The position numbers and the translations under genes were made by a program. Positions 6,631 to 12,991 of a DNA stretch of 17,302 nucleotides are shown here, piece after piece (the first letter of the stretch is position 1; every line of letters begins with the position of its first letter). The DNA is from an uncultured Clostridia bacterium (GTDB lineage Bacteria > Bacillota > Clostridia > Christensenellales > Aristaeellaceae). The notes below the pieces were generated by a model. That model was not told the origin of the DNA. It worked only from the letters and a program-made list of their open reading frames with translations, and did no database searches. The stretch spans positions 1-17,302 of the forward strand of contig CALVTV010000197.1 of assembly GCA_944363005.1 (NCBI GenBank), in the 5' to 3' direction.

Positions 6631-7867
6631 CGTGGTGGTCATTGGCGGCGGCGCGGCGGGCATGATGTCCGCATTGCAGGCCGCGTATGCCGGAGCGAGC
6701 GTGATTCTGCTGGAAAAAAACGAGAAGCTGGGAAAGAAGATCTACATTACCGGGAAAGGCCGCTGCAATGTGACGAACGTGGCGGAGCTGGAGGAATTCT
6801 TTCAAAATGTGCCGCGCAATCCGCGCTTTTTGCAGGCGGCATTGCATCAGTTCGATCATGAGGACGTGACGGCGCTGCTGGAGATGCTGGGCACGCCGAC
6901 GAAGGTTGAACGTGGCGGCCGTGTCTTCCCGGTCAGCGACAAAGCGAGCGATGTTACACGCGCGCTGGCCCGCGGCATGCGGGATGCGGGCGTGCAGGTG
7001 GAGCTCAACACGGCGGTTTCGTCCGTGCGTCGCGGCGAAGACGGCCTTTGGGAGATCGCGCTTACCGCGGGCGGCGTGCTGCGTGCGCAATGCGTGATCG
7101 TGGCCACGGGCGGCGCGAGCTATCCTTCGACGGGCTCCACCGGGGATGGATACCGGTTTGCCCGCGACAATGGGCATACGGTGACGGAGCTTCGCGGCTC
7201 TCTGGTCGGATTGACGATCGACCAAAAGGGGCCGACGCTCTTGCAGGGACTGGCGCTCAAAAACGTGCGCGTGAGCGCTGCGGTGGGCAAAAACAAGATC
7301 TTTGACGAGCTGGGCGAAATGCTCTTTACGCACTTTGGCGTCAGCGGTCCGCTCATTCTCTCTCTCAGCAGCCATCTGCCGGACGACGTGACGCAGGCGA
7401 ATGTTTTGCTGGACATGAAGCCTGGGCTCACGCAGGAACAGGTGGACCAGCGCTTGCAGCGGGAATTTACCGAGAATGCGCGCAAGCAGCTTTCTTCGGT
7501 ATTGCTTACGCTGATGCCTGCGCGCATGGGCCCCGTGTTTGCGCAGCTTTGCGGGATGACGGCGGAAAGCCCTGTCAATCAGATCACGCGAGAGCAGCGG
7601 TTGACTTTGGGGCGGATGCTCAAGGCATTGCCACTTGAAATCGCGGGTATGCGGCCGCTGGAGGAGGCGATTGTCACCCGGGGTGGAATCCATGTTCGGG
7701 AAATCACACCGGGCACGATGATGAGCCGCGTGCAGGACGGATTGTTTTTTGCGGGCGAAGTGCTGGATGTGGACGCGCATACCGGGGGATTCAATCTGCA
7801 GATTGCGTTTTCCACCGGTGCGTTGGCGGGGAAAAGCGCGGCGGCCTTCGCGCTCGAACATATGTAA
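6593..7867 (+). CDS. HI0933/YhiN-type FAD-dependent oxidoreductase
   Basis: A 424-residue flavoprotein of the HI0933 family (often annotated NAD(P)/FAD-dependent oxidoreductase or aminoacetone oxidase family). The N-terminal Rossmann motif is VIGGGAAGMMSA with G18, G20 and G23. KKIYITGKGRCNVTN follows, which is diagnostic of this family, then ATGGASYPSTGSTGDGY in the middle and the C-terminal FAD segment LFFAGEVLDVDAHTGGFNLQ. The physiological substrate is not firmly known. ATG 6593 lies inside the regulator gene and has GGAAGG at 6579-6584; ATG 6608 is a possible alternative start. The 38-base overlap with the RpiR-type gene suggests joint expression, although no functional link is known. 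Confidence 0.92.
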   Translation: MNTGSMSARIACDVVVIGGGAAGMMSALQAAYAGASVILLEKNEKLGKKIYITGKGRCNVTNVAELEEFFQNVPRNPRFLQAALHQFDHEDVTALLEMLGTPTKVERGGRVFPVSDKASDVTRALARGMRDAGVQVELNTAVSSVRRGEDGLWEIALTAGGVLRAQCVIVATGGASYPSTGSTGDGYRFARDNGHTVTELRGSLVGLTIDQKGPTLLQGLALKNVRVSAAVGKNKIFDELGEMLFTHFGVSGPLILSLSSHLPDDVTQANVLLDMKPGLTQEQVDQRLQREFTENARKQLSSVLLTLMPARMGPVFAQLCGMTAESPVNQITREQRLTLGRMLKALPLEIAGMRPLEEAIVTRGGIHVREITPGTMMSRVQDGLFFAGEVLDVDAHTGGFNLQIAFSTGALAGKSAAAFALEHM

Positions 7868-7878
7868 ACATACACGAG

Positions 7879-7906
7879 AAGCGGACGGGTAATAACCCGC
7901 CCGCTT
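7879..7906 (+). other. Strong hairpin between the flavoprotein and kinase genes
   Basis: AAGCGG-A-CGGGT (7879-7890) pairs with ACCCG-C-CCGCTT (7895-7906): eleven pairs, one A-C mismatch and an AATA loop. Only TTT followed by GG comes after, so it is a weak intrinsic terminator at best. It may be an RNA-stability or attenuating element upstream of the kinase. Confidence 0.5.
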
Positions 7907-7951
7907 TGGAGCATATATCAAACCATTCACGTCGAAGGAAGGAGGCCAAGT

Positions 7952-9424
7952 ATGAACGCGAAAAACGAAGAGGATCGCAGAATTTACGAGAGAAGTGCCC
8001 GTTTGATTTTGCTGCTCGCCCTGAGGGAGGTGCTCCCGGGCGCAAAGGTGCGCATCGAGCACAGCATCGGCAGCGGTGTGTACATGACCGTGCAAGGCGC
8101 AAGCCTCACAGCGGCAAAGGTGAGGGCGATTGAGGCGAAAATGCGCGACATTTCGGCCCGAAATCTGCCGATTGTCAAGGAGCGCTGGACGCGCGAGGCG
8201 GCGCAGCAGTATTTTGCGGCCTGCGGGCAGGAGGACACGGTTCGCCTGCTGGGATATCGCCCGTTTGATTACTTTGACGTGTACACCTGTGACGGGCTCA
8301 GCGAGTATTTTTATGGAGACATGGCGAAGACGACCGGTGAGATCAAGCGCTTTGCGCTTCGCTTTTATTACCCCGGCATGGTATTGCTCCTTCCGCGGGA
8401 CGATTTTGACGGGCCGCCGGCTGCCTTTGTGGAGCGTCCAAAGCTCATGCGGGCTTATGTGGAAGCCAACGAGAATTCCCGCATTTTGCAATGCGAAAAC
8501 GCGGCGGATCTCAATGACATCATCGCCCGCGGCGAGGTGCGCATGTTTATCCGCGTCAATGAAGCGCTTCAGGAACGCGCCGTGGCCCAGATTGCCGAGC
8601 GCATTGCCGCCCGGGGAACCCGCGTCGTGTTTGTGGCGGGCCCGTCCTCCAGCGGGAAGACGACCTTTGCCAATCGTTTGAGCGTGCAGCTTCGGGTCAG
8701 CGGCCGGCGGCCTGTGGCGATTTCGCTGGACAATTATTACCTCGACCGCCCACTTGTTCCCCTGGGACCGGACGGCAAGCCGGACCTGGAGAGCCTGGAG
8801 TCGATCGACGTACCGCTGTTCAACGAGCATCTGGTGGATCTGTTGGCGGGGCGGGAGGTGGAACTTCCCCGGTATTCCTTCGCAACGGGAACGCGGGAAC
8901 CCAAGGGCGTCAAGCAGCGGGTGGATGCGGATCAGGTGCTGATTATCGAGGGCATTCACGGCTTGAATGATGCACTCAGCGCGGATATTCCCTCGGAACT
9001 CAAGTTCCGGGTGTATGTCAGTGCGCTCACGCAGCTCAACCTGGATTGCCATAATCGGATTCGCACGACGGACGTGCGGCTATTGCGGCGCATGGTGCGC
9101 GATCATCGCGCGCGAGCAACCAGCGTGGAGCAGACCATGCAGATGTGGGATGGGGTGCGCGCGGGCGAGGAAAAGTATATTTTCCCTTTCCAGGAACGGG
9201 CGGACGTCATCTTCGACTCGTCGTTGCTGTATGAAATTTCGGTACTCAAGCGCTATGCGTATCCCATGCTGCGCTCCATTGCGCCGGACAGTCCCTGGTA
9301 TGTGCGCGCGCGACGGCTGGTCAAATTTCTCAACTACTTTAAAGATTGTGGTTCGGAGGATGAAATTCCGCCGACATCCATCCTGCGAGAGTTTATTGGC
9401 GGGTGTACGTTTTACGACGAATAA
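7952..9424 (+). CDS. Nucleoside kinase (uridine kinase-like) with ThrRS-SAD-like N-terminus
   Basis: A 490-residue protein of the clostridial nucleoside kinase family, expected to phosphorylate a nucleoside (uridine/cytidine type) with ATP or GTP for salvage. The N-terminal part (about 10-200) resembles the second additional domain of threonyl-tRNA synthetase (VRIEHSIGSGVYMTV). The kinase domain begins about 220 with P-loop GPSSSGKTT (230-238), then SLDNYYLDR, FNEHLVDLLAG, VLIIEGIHGLN and IRTTDVRLLRRMVRD, ending ILREFIGGCTFYDE as in the family. Most relatives of about 550 residues carry a TGS domain first; it is absent here. The start is firm: AAGGAGG at 7939-7945 precedes ATG 7952, and a hairpin occupies the space upstream. 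The substrate remains unproven. Confidence 0.88.
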   Translation: MNAKNEEDRRIYERSARLILLLALREVLPGAKVRIEHSIGSGVYMTVQGASLTAAKVRAIEAKMRDISARNLPIVKERWTREAAQQYFAACGQEDTVRLLGYRPFDYFDVYTCDGLSEYFYGDMAKTTGEIKRFALRFYYPGMVLLLPRDDFDGPPAAFVERPKLMRAYVEANENSRILQCENAADLNDIIARGEVRMFIRVNEALQERAVAQIAERIAARGTRVVFVAGPSSSGKTTFANRLSVQLRVSGRRPVAISLDNYYLDRPLVPLGPDGKPDLESLESIDVPLFNEHLVDLLAGREVELPRYSFATGTREPKGVKQRVDADQVLIIEGIHGLNDALSADIPSELKFRVYVSALTQLNLDCHNRIRTTDVRLLRRMVRDHRARATSVEQTMQMWDGVRAGEEKYIFPFQERADVIFDSSLLYEISVLKRYAYPMLRSIAPDSPWYVRARRLVKFLNYFKDCGSEDEIPPTSILREFIGGCTFYDE

Positions 9425-9426
9425 AA

Positions 9427-9480
9427 CCGGCATGCCATGGGATGAGAACCCCGCTGCTTTCTGGCCGGGACACATGCCGG
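9427..9480. repeat. 8-bp inverted repeat after the kinase stop
   Basis: CCGGCATG (9427-9434) and CATGCCGG (9473-9480) are perfect inverted copies 38 bases apart, starting two bases after the kinase stop codon. No T tract follows the second arm. It could form a 3' UTR stem ahead of the terminator at 9510-9536 or be coincidental. The rest of the 9425-9614 gap holds no gene that I can support. Confidence 0.3.
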
Positions 9481-9509
9481 GCAAGGCGTTTTCCATTGCA
9501 TCATAAAGA

Positions 9510-9540
9510 AAGAGAGCTGTTTTGAACAGCTCTCTTCTCT
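9510..9540. terminator. Terminator hairpin between convergent genes
   Basis: AAGAGAGCTGTT (9510-9521) pairs perfectly with AACAGCTCTCTT (9525-9536), a 12-bp stem with a TTG loop, followed by CTCT and further T-rich bases. The left flank is A-rich (AAAGAA), so it can serve both the plus-strand kinase gene and the minus-strand lipoprotein gene that face each other here. Confidence 0.75.
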
Positions 9541-9614
9541 TGTCGGTTTTGAAGTTGGATTGCTTTGAATGTCAGGTTGTCCGGTGAACCGCAGACTTCC
9601 CACGCGGGGGCGGG

Positions 9615-10148
9615 TTACATGCCCGTGATGCGATTCCACAGGTCGCCGAAGTCATCGGCCAGTTCGTCAAGGCCGGTTGCCTGGCCAACACGCTCCGCAA
9701 AGTTTTTGACCTGACCGTAGAGCGTGTCGTCGTCCGTGATTTCAATGCGCGTGAGCGTTTGCTCCACTTCCTGCACTTTTTCGGTGATCATCTGCTTCAT
9801 GCGGTCATCCAGGCCGGCGCTGTACTGATCGTCGAACTCGACGGCAACCAGCACGCGGTCATCGTAAACAACCACTTCCGCATCATCGATTTCGCTGATG
9901 CGCTCCACGGCTTCGCTGATGCGTTCCGCCATCTGACCTGCCTCGGCAGGCGTCATATTGACGGGGGCTTCAGTCATCAGCGCCGTTGGAGATGCCGTTG
10001 GCTGCGGACTTTGGGTCATGGTGGCCGTCGGCTGTGCCGTCATGGGCACGGTTGTGGGGTTCATGGTGTTGGCGGTGCCAGAGGAACAGCCGCTCAAAGT
10101 CATTCCTGCTGCAATCATGCACAGCAGGGCGAGAATCCATTTTTTCAC
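9615..10148 (-). CDS. YhcN/YlaJ-type sporulation lipoprotein
   Basis: A 177-residue lipoprotein and the only minus-strand gene in the window. It begins with a GTG start (10146-10148) followed by KKWILALLCMIAAGMTLSGC, a lipoprotein signal with lipobox LSGC and lipidated C21. A Thr/Pro/Met-rich linker (about 24-70, e.g. QPTATMTQSPQPTASP) leads to a YhcN/YlaJ-like domain with IDDAEVVVYDDRVLVAVEFD and paired amphipathic helices. Family members sit in the inner spore membrane or the outgrowing cell; a germination role is inferred, not shown. Its ribosome binding site is AAGGAGG (complement of 10157-10163, spacing 8). It is transcribed divergently from rho and convergently with the kinase gene, so it forms its own unit. 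Confidence 0.85.
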   Translation of the reverse strand: MKKWILALLCMIAAGMTLSGCSSGTANTMNPTTVPMTAQPTATMTQSPQPTASPTALMTEAPVNMTPAEAGQMAERISEAVERISEIDDAEVVVYDDRVLVAVEFDDQYSAGLDDRMKQMITEKVQEVEQTLTRIEITDDDTLYGQVKNFAERVGQATGLDELADDFGDLWNRITGM

Positions 10149-10170
10149 TTGATTCGCCTCCTTGGCGCTA

Positions 10171-10182
10171 TTGTGCGCACAA
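10171..10182. promoter_or_regulatory. Perfect 12-bp palindrome in the lipoprotein leader
   Basis: TTGTGCGCACAA is a perfect palindrome; with a two-base bulge, flanking GCGC on each side extends it. It lies just upstream of the lipoprotein ribosome binding site (minus strand) and could be a repressor site or an RNA hairpin. No matching second copy was noticed in the window. Confidence 0.35.
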
Positions 10183-10225
10183 GCGCGCAGAACTATCATG
10201 CTTTTTTTTGAAAAAATTTTCCACA

Positions 10226-10239
10226 CGCGGTAAGCCGCG
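10226..10239. other. Short hairpin between the lipoprotein and rho genes
   Basis: CGCGG (10226-10230) and CCGCG (10235-10239) flank TAAG. On the minus strand the stem is followed, after a short GTGTGGAAAA, by six T. It lies in the divergent intergenic space, where promoters for both neighbours are expected; I found no convincing sigma-A promoter for rho here. Confidence 0.3.
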
Positions 10240-10338
10240 CACATGGGCGATGAAAATTCGAATGGATGGATAAAACATAAAAAAGAAACGGATAAATTGC
10301 CCATGGTACGCATATCCTGTTGATGAAGAACCATCTGA

Positions 10339-10406
10339 GGCCGGGTTTGTTGGCCTTCGCGTTTGCGGACAAGGCCGGAAAAACTCGATGGAACCGGCCG
10401 TGTTCC
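10339..10406 (+). promoter_or_regulatory. rho leader with competing hairpins
   Basis: GGCCTT (10352-10357) pairs with AAGGCC (10371-10376). GGCCGG at 10339-10344 or at 10374-10379 can each pair with CCGGCC (10394-10399). GGAAC (10390-10394) can pair with GTTCC (10402-10406). These pairings exclude one another in part, as in attenuators. The rho gene of Escherichia coli is autoregulated in its leader; similar control here is an inference. Confidence 0.4.
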
Positions 10407-10422
10407 GATCATGTCGCCCTTT

Positions 10423-10430
10423 GGGAGGAG
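10423..10430 (+). promoter_or_regulatory. Ribosome binding site of rho
   Basis: GGGAGGAG lies nine bases before GTG 10440. No comparable site precedes TTG 10320 or ATG 10323 of the same open frame, so this site decides the start. Confidence 0.6.
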
Positions 10431-10439
10431 CTGAAACAA

Positions 10440-11864
10440 GTGGAATCTGTCAGAACATTCAATCACATGACGGTTGTACAACTGCGTGAGCTGGCCAGGG
10501 AGAAAAAAGTGCGTTTGCCTGGCGGGGTCAATAAGGCACAGATTGTCGAGCTGCTGACACGCAGCCTTTCGGAAGAGACGCCGAAGGCTGTGCAGATCGA
10601 CGAAGCCGAAATCGGGCTGTACAAGCCCAAGCCGCTTGGCTACTATAATGAAGAGTACGGAACGAGCAACCCGGTTGTGCCCAAGATGCTGGAGGCGGGC
10701 TTGCTCGATGGCGGGCAGGGAATTCTGGAAGTGCAGCCAGGGGGCTATGGATTCCTTCGCGCGCAGAATTGTTCGCCGGGACCGCAGGATATCTACGTTT
10801 CCATCGCGCAGATTCGCCGGTTCGCGCTCCGCTCGGGCGATCAGATCACCGGAAAGACGCGGCCTCGCCGCGTTGGGGATCGGTACAATGCGCTCATGTA
10901 CATCGAATCCGTCAATGGAGATCACCCGGAAGTGGCCCGTCAGCGACGGCCGTTCGATCAGCTGACGCCGATTCACCCCAACCGCCGGCTGACGCTGGAG
11001 GGGGACGGGGGCAACGCGGACCCATCCATGCGCCTGCTGGACTTCATCGCGCCGATTGGCCTTGGACAGCGCGCGCTGATCGTGGCGCCGCCCAAGGCAG
11101 GCAAGACCGTGCTGCTCAAGAAAATTGCCCAGGCCATTGAAAAGAACCACAAGGACATCGAATTGATGATCCTCTTGATCGACGAACGGCCGGAAGAGGT
11201 TACGGACCTCAAGCGCAGTGTGGACGCGGAAGTCATCTATTCCACATTCGACGCGCCGCAGGAAAACCATGTGCGCGTGGCGGACATGGTGTATGAACGG
11301 GCGCAGCGGCTTGTGGAACAGGGCAAGAATGTGGTGGTGCTGATGGACAGCCTCACCCGTCTGGCACGCGCTTGCAACGCATTGGCGCCAGGGGGACGGG
11401 CCATGAGCGGCGGCCTTGCGCCGGGCGTGCTGCAAAAACCGAAGCGCTTTTTCGGCGCGGCGCGCAACATCGAGGAAGGCGGTAGCCTGACCATCATTGC
11501 GACGGTGCTGGTGGAAACGGGAAGCCGAATGGACGATGTGATCTTTGAGGAATTCAAGGGCACTGGCAACGCGGAAATCCGGCTCGATCGGGCGCTGTCG
11601 GAGGCGCGCGTCTTCCCGGCGATCGATTTGGCGCGTTCGGGAACGCGGCATGAAGAACTGCTTTTGTCCCAAACGGAGTGCGAAGGCGTGGCGCTGGTGC
11701 GGCGCATGCTCTCCCAGGGCCATACCCGGGAGGCGACACAGCAACTGCTCTCCATGATGCTCAAAACGGCGAAAAACGAAGAATTTTTCAAAAGATTGAA
11801 AGAATGGCTTGCAATTTGGGAGAAAGAGGGGTATACTATACGAAGTCTCCGCTCAAGCGTATGA
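10440..11864 (+). CDS. rho: Transcription termination factor Rho
   Basis: Hexameric RNA-dependent ATPase that terminates transcription. From GTG 10440 the product has 474 residues. A SAP-like N-terminal domain opens it (MTVVQLRELAREKKVRLPGG). The cold-shock RNA-binding domain follows (GGYGFLRAQNCSPGPQDIYV...). The ATPase core carries Walker A APPKAGKT (216-223), Walker B MILLIDERPEEVTD, the Q-loop region, and the secondary RNA site GLAPGVLQKPKRFFGAARNIEEGGSLTI. No large insertion is seen between the domains. The open frame runs 40 codons further upstream to 10320, but only 10440 has a ribosome binding site; ATG 10467 is a second possibility. The end of the gene contains the rpmE promoter. Placement before rpmE is common in Bacillota. 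Confidence 0.95.
   Translation: MESVRTFNHMTVVQLRELAREKKVRLPGGVNKAQIVELLTRSLSEETPKAVQIDEAEIGLYKPKPLGYYNEEYGTSNPVVPKMLEAGLLDGGQGILEVQPGGYGFLRAQNCSPGPQDIYVSIAQIRRFALRSGDQITGKTRPRRVGDRYNALMYIESVNGDHPEVARQRRPFDQLTPIHPNRRLTLEGDGGNADPSMRLLDFIAPIGLGQRALIVAPPKAGKTVLLKKIAQAIEKNHKDIELMILLIDERPEEVTDLKRSVDAEVIYSTFDAPQENHVRVADMVYERAQRLVEQGKNVVVLMDSLTRLARACNALAPGGRAMSGGLAPGVLQKPKRFFGAARNIEEGGSLTIIATVLVETGSRMDDVIFEEFKGTGNAEIRLDRALSEARVFPAIDLARSGTRHEELLLSQTECEGVALVRRMLSQGHTREATQQLLSMMLKTAKNEEFFKRLKEWLAIWEKEGYTIRSLRSSV
11809..11837 (+). promoter_or_regulatory. Sigma-A promoter of rpmE inside the end of rho
   Basis: TTGCAA (11809-11814) and TATACT (11832-11837) are separated by exactly 17 bases; the boxes match the consensus at four and five of six positions. 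Transcription should begin near 11844, giving a leader of about 80 bases. The promoter lies within the last 20 codons of rho, so rpmE can be expressed independently of it. Confidence 0.7.
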
Positions 11865-11890
11865 GAAGGTATGCCTGTCATATCTTTCAT

Positions 11891-11903
11891 GCGATAGTAT
11901 CGC
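11891..11903 (+). other. Hairpin in the rpmE leader
   Basis: GCGAT and ATCGC pair around AGT, four bases before the rpmE ribosome binding site at 11908-11917. It is short (5 bp) but well placed to influence ribosome access, as in autogenously controlled ribosomal protein mRNAs. Confidence 0.35.
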
Positions 11904-11907
11904 GGCG

Positions 11908-11917
11908 AAAGAGGTGA
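11908..11917 (+). promoter_or_regulatory. Near-consensus ribosome binding site of rpmE
   Basis: AAAGAGGTGA matches the Shine-Dalgarno consensus AAGGAGGTGA at nine of ten bases and sits five bases before GTG 11923. The upstream GTG at 11914 lies within this site and cannot be the start, so the site fixes the N-terminus as MKEGIHPKY. Confidence 0.8.
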
Positions 11918-11922
11918 AAATC

Positions 11923-12120
11923 GTGAAGGAAGGCATTCATCCGAAGTATCAGAAGGCGACCGTGACCTGTGTTTGCGGCAATACCTTCGTGACGGGCTCG
12001 ACGAAGAAGGAGCTGCGCGTTGAAATTTGCTCCAAGTGCCACCCGTTCTTTACCGGCAAGCAGAAGCTGGTGGACGCTGGCGGCCGTGTGGATCGCTTCA
12101 AGAAGCGCTACGGCATTTGA
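11923..12120 (+). CDS. rpmE: 50S ribosomal protein L31 (zinc-binding type)
   Basis: Small protein of the large ribosomal subunit that bridges toward the small-subunit head. The 65 residues read MKEGIHPKY..., with cysteines in CVC (16, 18) and CSKC (36, 39), the zinc-binding C+ form. HPFFTGKQKLVDAGGRVDRFKKRYG is the family signature, here in its usual place. Such C+ proteins can act as a zinc reserve and be replaced by a cysteine-free paralogue under zinc starvation; no such paralogue is in the window. The GTG start is set by the near-consensus ribosome binding site. The gene has its own promoter inside rho and a perfect terminator 16 bases after its stop, so it forms a single-gene unit. Confidence 0.97.
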   Translation: MKEGIHPKYQKATVTCVCGNTFVTGSTKKELRVEICSKCHPFFTGKQKLVDAGGRVDRFKKRYGI

Positions 12121-12136
12121 TTCCAATAGGCGAATG

Positions 12137-12166
12137 GAGACGGCTTCGGCCGTCTCTTTTTCTTTA
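12137..12166 (+). terminator. Rho-independent terminator after rpmE
   Basis: GAGACGGC (12137-12144) and GCCGTCTC (12149-12156) form a perfect 8-bp stem closed by the very stable C(TTCG)G loop, followed by TTTTTCTTTA. This isolates rpmE from the XRE-led operon. Confidence 0.92.
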
Positions 12167-12236
12167 TTGTGATTGCGGTGGCGGAGACGGATAACGCAGG
12201 AAAAGAAAAATATATAGGATAAAACGTAAAATATAG

Positions 12237-12265
12237 TTGACATATATGCCGTGCCCATCTATAAT
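12237..12265 (+). promoter_or_regulatory. Perfect consensus sigma-A promoter of the XRE-release factor operon
   Basis: TTGACA (12237-12242) and TATAAT (12260-12265) both match the consensus exactly with a 17-base spacer, after an AT-rich stretch (about 12200-12236) that could act as an UP element. ATATA (12231-12235) and TATAT (12243-12247) flank the -35 box as an inverted repeat and could be the operator of the XRE protein encoded first. A promoter this strong usually needs repression. Confidence 0.9.
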
Positions 12266-12304
12266 ACAGGTGTGGAATGCGTGGCGCAGAATGCGTCCCG
12301 GGAA

Positions 12305-12311
12305 AAGGAGG
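12305..12311 (+). promoter_or_regulatory. Ribosome binding site of the XRE regulator
   Basis: AAGGAGG lies six bases before GTG 12318 and nine before GTG 12321. It excludes the ATG codons near the promoter as starts. Confidence 0.7.
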
Positions 12312-12320
12312 CGGCCTGTG

Positions 12321-12524
12321 GTGAAGAACCTTCGGATGAAGGCGGCGCGCGTGAGCTGCGACCTGTCCCAGGAGGATTTGGCGGCGCGCGTGGGTGTGAC
12401 GCGCCAGACGATCGGCATGATCGAGGCGGGACGGTTCAATCCCTCGCTTGCGCTGTGCGTGGCCATTTGCCGCGCACTGGGCAAGACGCTCAACGATCTG
12501 TTCTGGGAGGAGGAAGAAGCTTGA
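12321..12524 (+). CDS. Small XRE-family helix-turn-helix regulator
   Basis: A 67-residue protein consisting almost only of an XRE/Cro-type helix-turn-helix: LRMKAARVSCDLSQEDLAARVGVTRQTIGMIEAGRFNPSLALCVAICRALGKTLNDLF in the standard five-helix order, followed by an acidic end (WEEEEA). Such short regulators (YozG-like) commonly precede small membrane proteins and autoregulate. GTG 12321 gives the usual family N-terminus (MKNLRMKAAR); GTG 12318 would add one residue. It is the first gene after the consensus promoter, and its stop overlaps the TTG start of the membrane protein by three bases within TTGA. Whether it controls the genes downstream is inferred from position only. Confidence 0.88.
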   Translation: MKNLRMKAARVSCDLSQEDLAARVGVTRQTIGMIEAGRFNPSLALCVAICRALGKTLNDLFWEEEEA

Positions 12525-12964
12525 AGCTGTATCTGAAAACCCGGCAGGTGCTCGATGAGCGGGAAATGCAGGAAGTCTATCGCATTGAACACCGCGGATT
12601 GTGGGCGATGTACACGCTGTTGTGTGCGTCGGTGATTGTGCAGATGCTCTTTGGCGCGCCGCTGGCGCAAATGGCGGGCGAGATGTTCGTCATCGGAGTG
12701 GTGAGCGTAGCGCTGCCCGTCGCCTACGCGCGGCGCGTAATCTGGGATATCGATGCCCGGCCGAGCACGCGCGGCAACGCGGTGTATGCGGCGCTGTCCG
12801 CGGTGGGCGTGGCGGTGATCGTCTTGGGCCGGCGCGCCAATGGGGTTGCGGCTCTTTTGGCGGGGATTGCCATGTTCCTGCTGTGCTTCTCGCTGCTGAC
12901 GCTGCTCATGCACTATGTGCGCCGTCGGCAGGAGGCCCAAAACCGCGAGCTTGAAGAGGACTAA
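12521..12964 (+). CDS. Four-helix membrane protein paired with the XRE regulator
   Basis: A 147-residue integral membrane protein of unknown function. A charged N-terminus (VLDEREMQEVYRIEHRG) is followed by predicted helices near 27-46 (LWAMYTLLCASVIVQMLFGA), 51-70, 86-103 and 108-131, and then a basic and polar tail (RRRQEAQNRELEED). The DER...E start and the SVIVQ in the first helix resemble the DUF6773-like proteins often found next to XRE regulators; this match is from memory. The TTG start at 12521 overlaps the previous stop, with GGAGGAGG at 12506-12513 as its ribosome binding site. The position suggests a sensor or partner of the XRE protein, but no activity can be assigned. Confidence 0.78.
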   Translation: MKLYLKTRQVLDEREMQEVYRIEHRGLWAMYTLLCASVIVQMLFGAPLAQMAGEMFVIGVVSVALPVAYARRVIWDIDARPSTRGNAVYAALSAVGVAVIVLGRRANGVAALLAGIAMFLLCFSLLTLLMHYVRRRQEAQNRELEED

Positions 12965-12991
12965 AATTCGAGGATAAAGGGGTAACGGACG

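Noticed and set aside
6512..9052. 846-codon open frame on the minus strand
   Set aside because: It lies opposite the flavoprotein and kinase genes, whose family motifs are clear. Its translation is rich in Arg, His, Ala and Gln without domain pattern, as expected of an antisense shadow in GC-rich DNA.
10194..10223. Possible forespore (sigma-F/G) promoter for the lipoprotein, CATGATA on the minus strand
   Set aside because: The -10 box fits, but the -35 region (GGAAA) matches only about three of five bases, so it is not firm enough to list.
10149..11744. Extension of the spore lipoprotein frame upstream, to 709 codons
   Set aside because: The upstream part is antisense to rho. The lipoprotein signal, lipobox and ribosome binding site place the start at GTG 10148.
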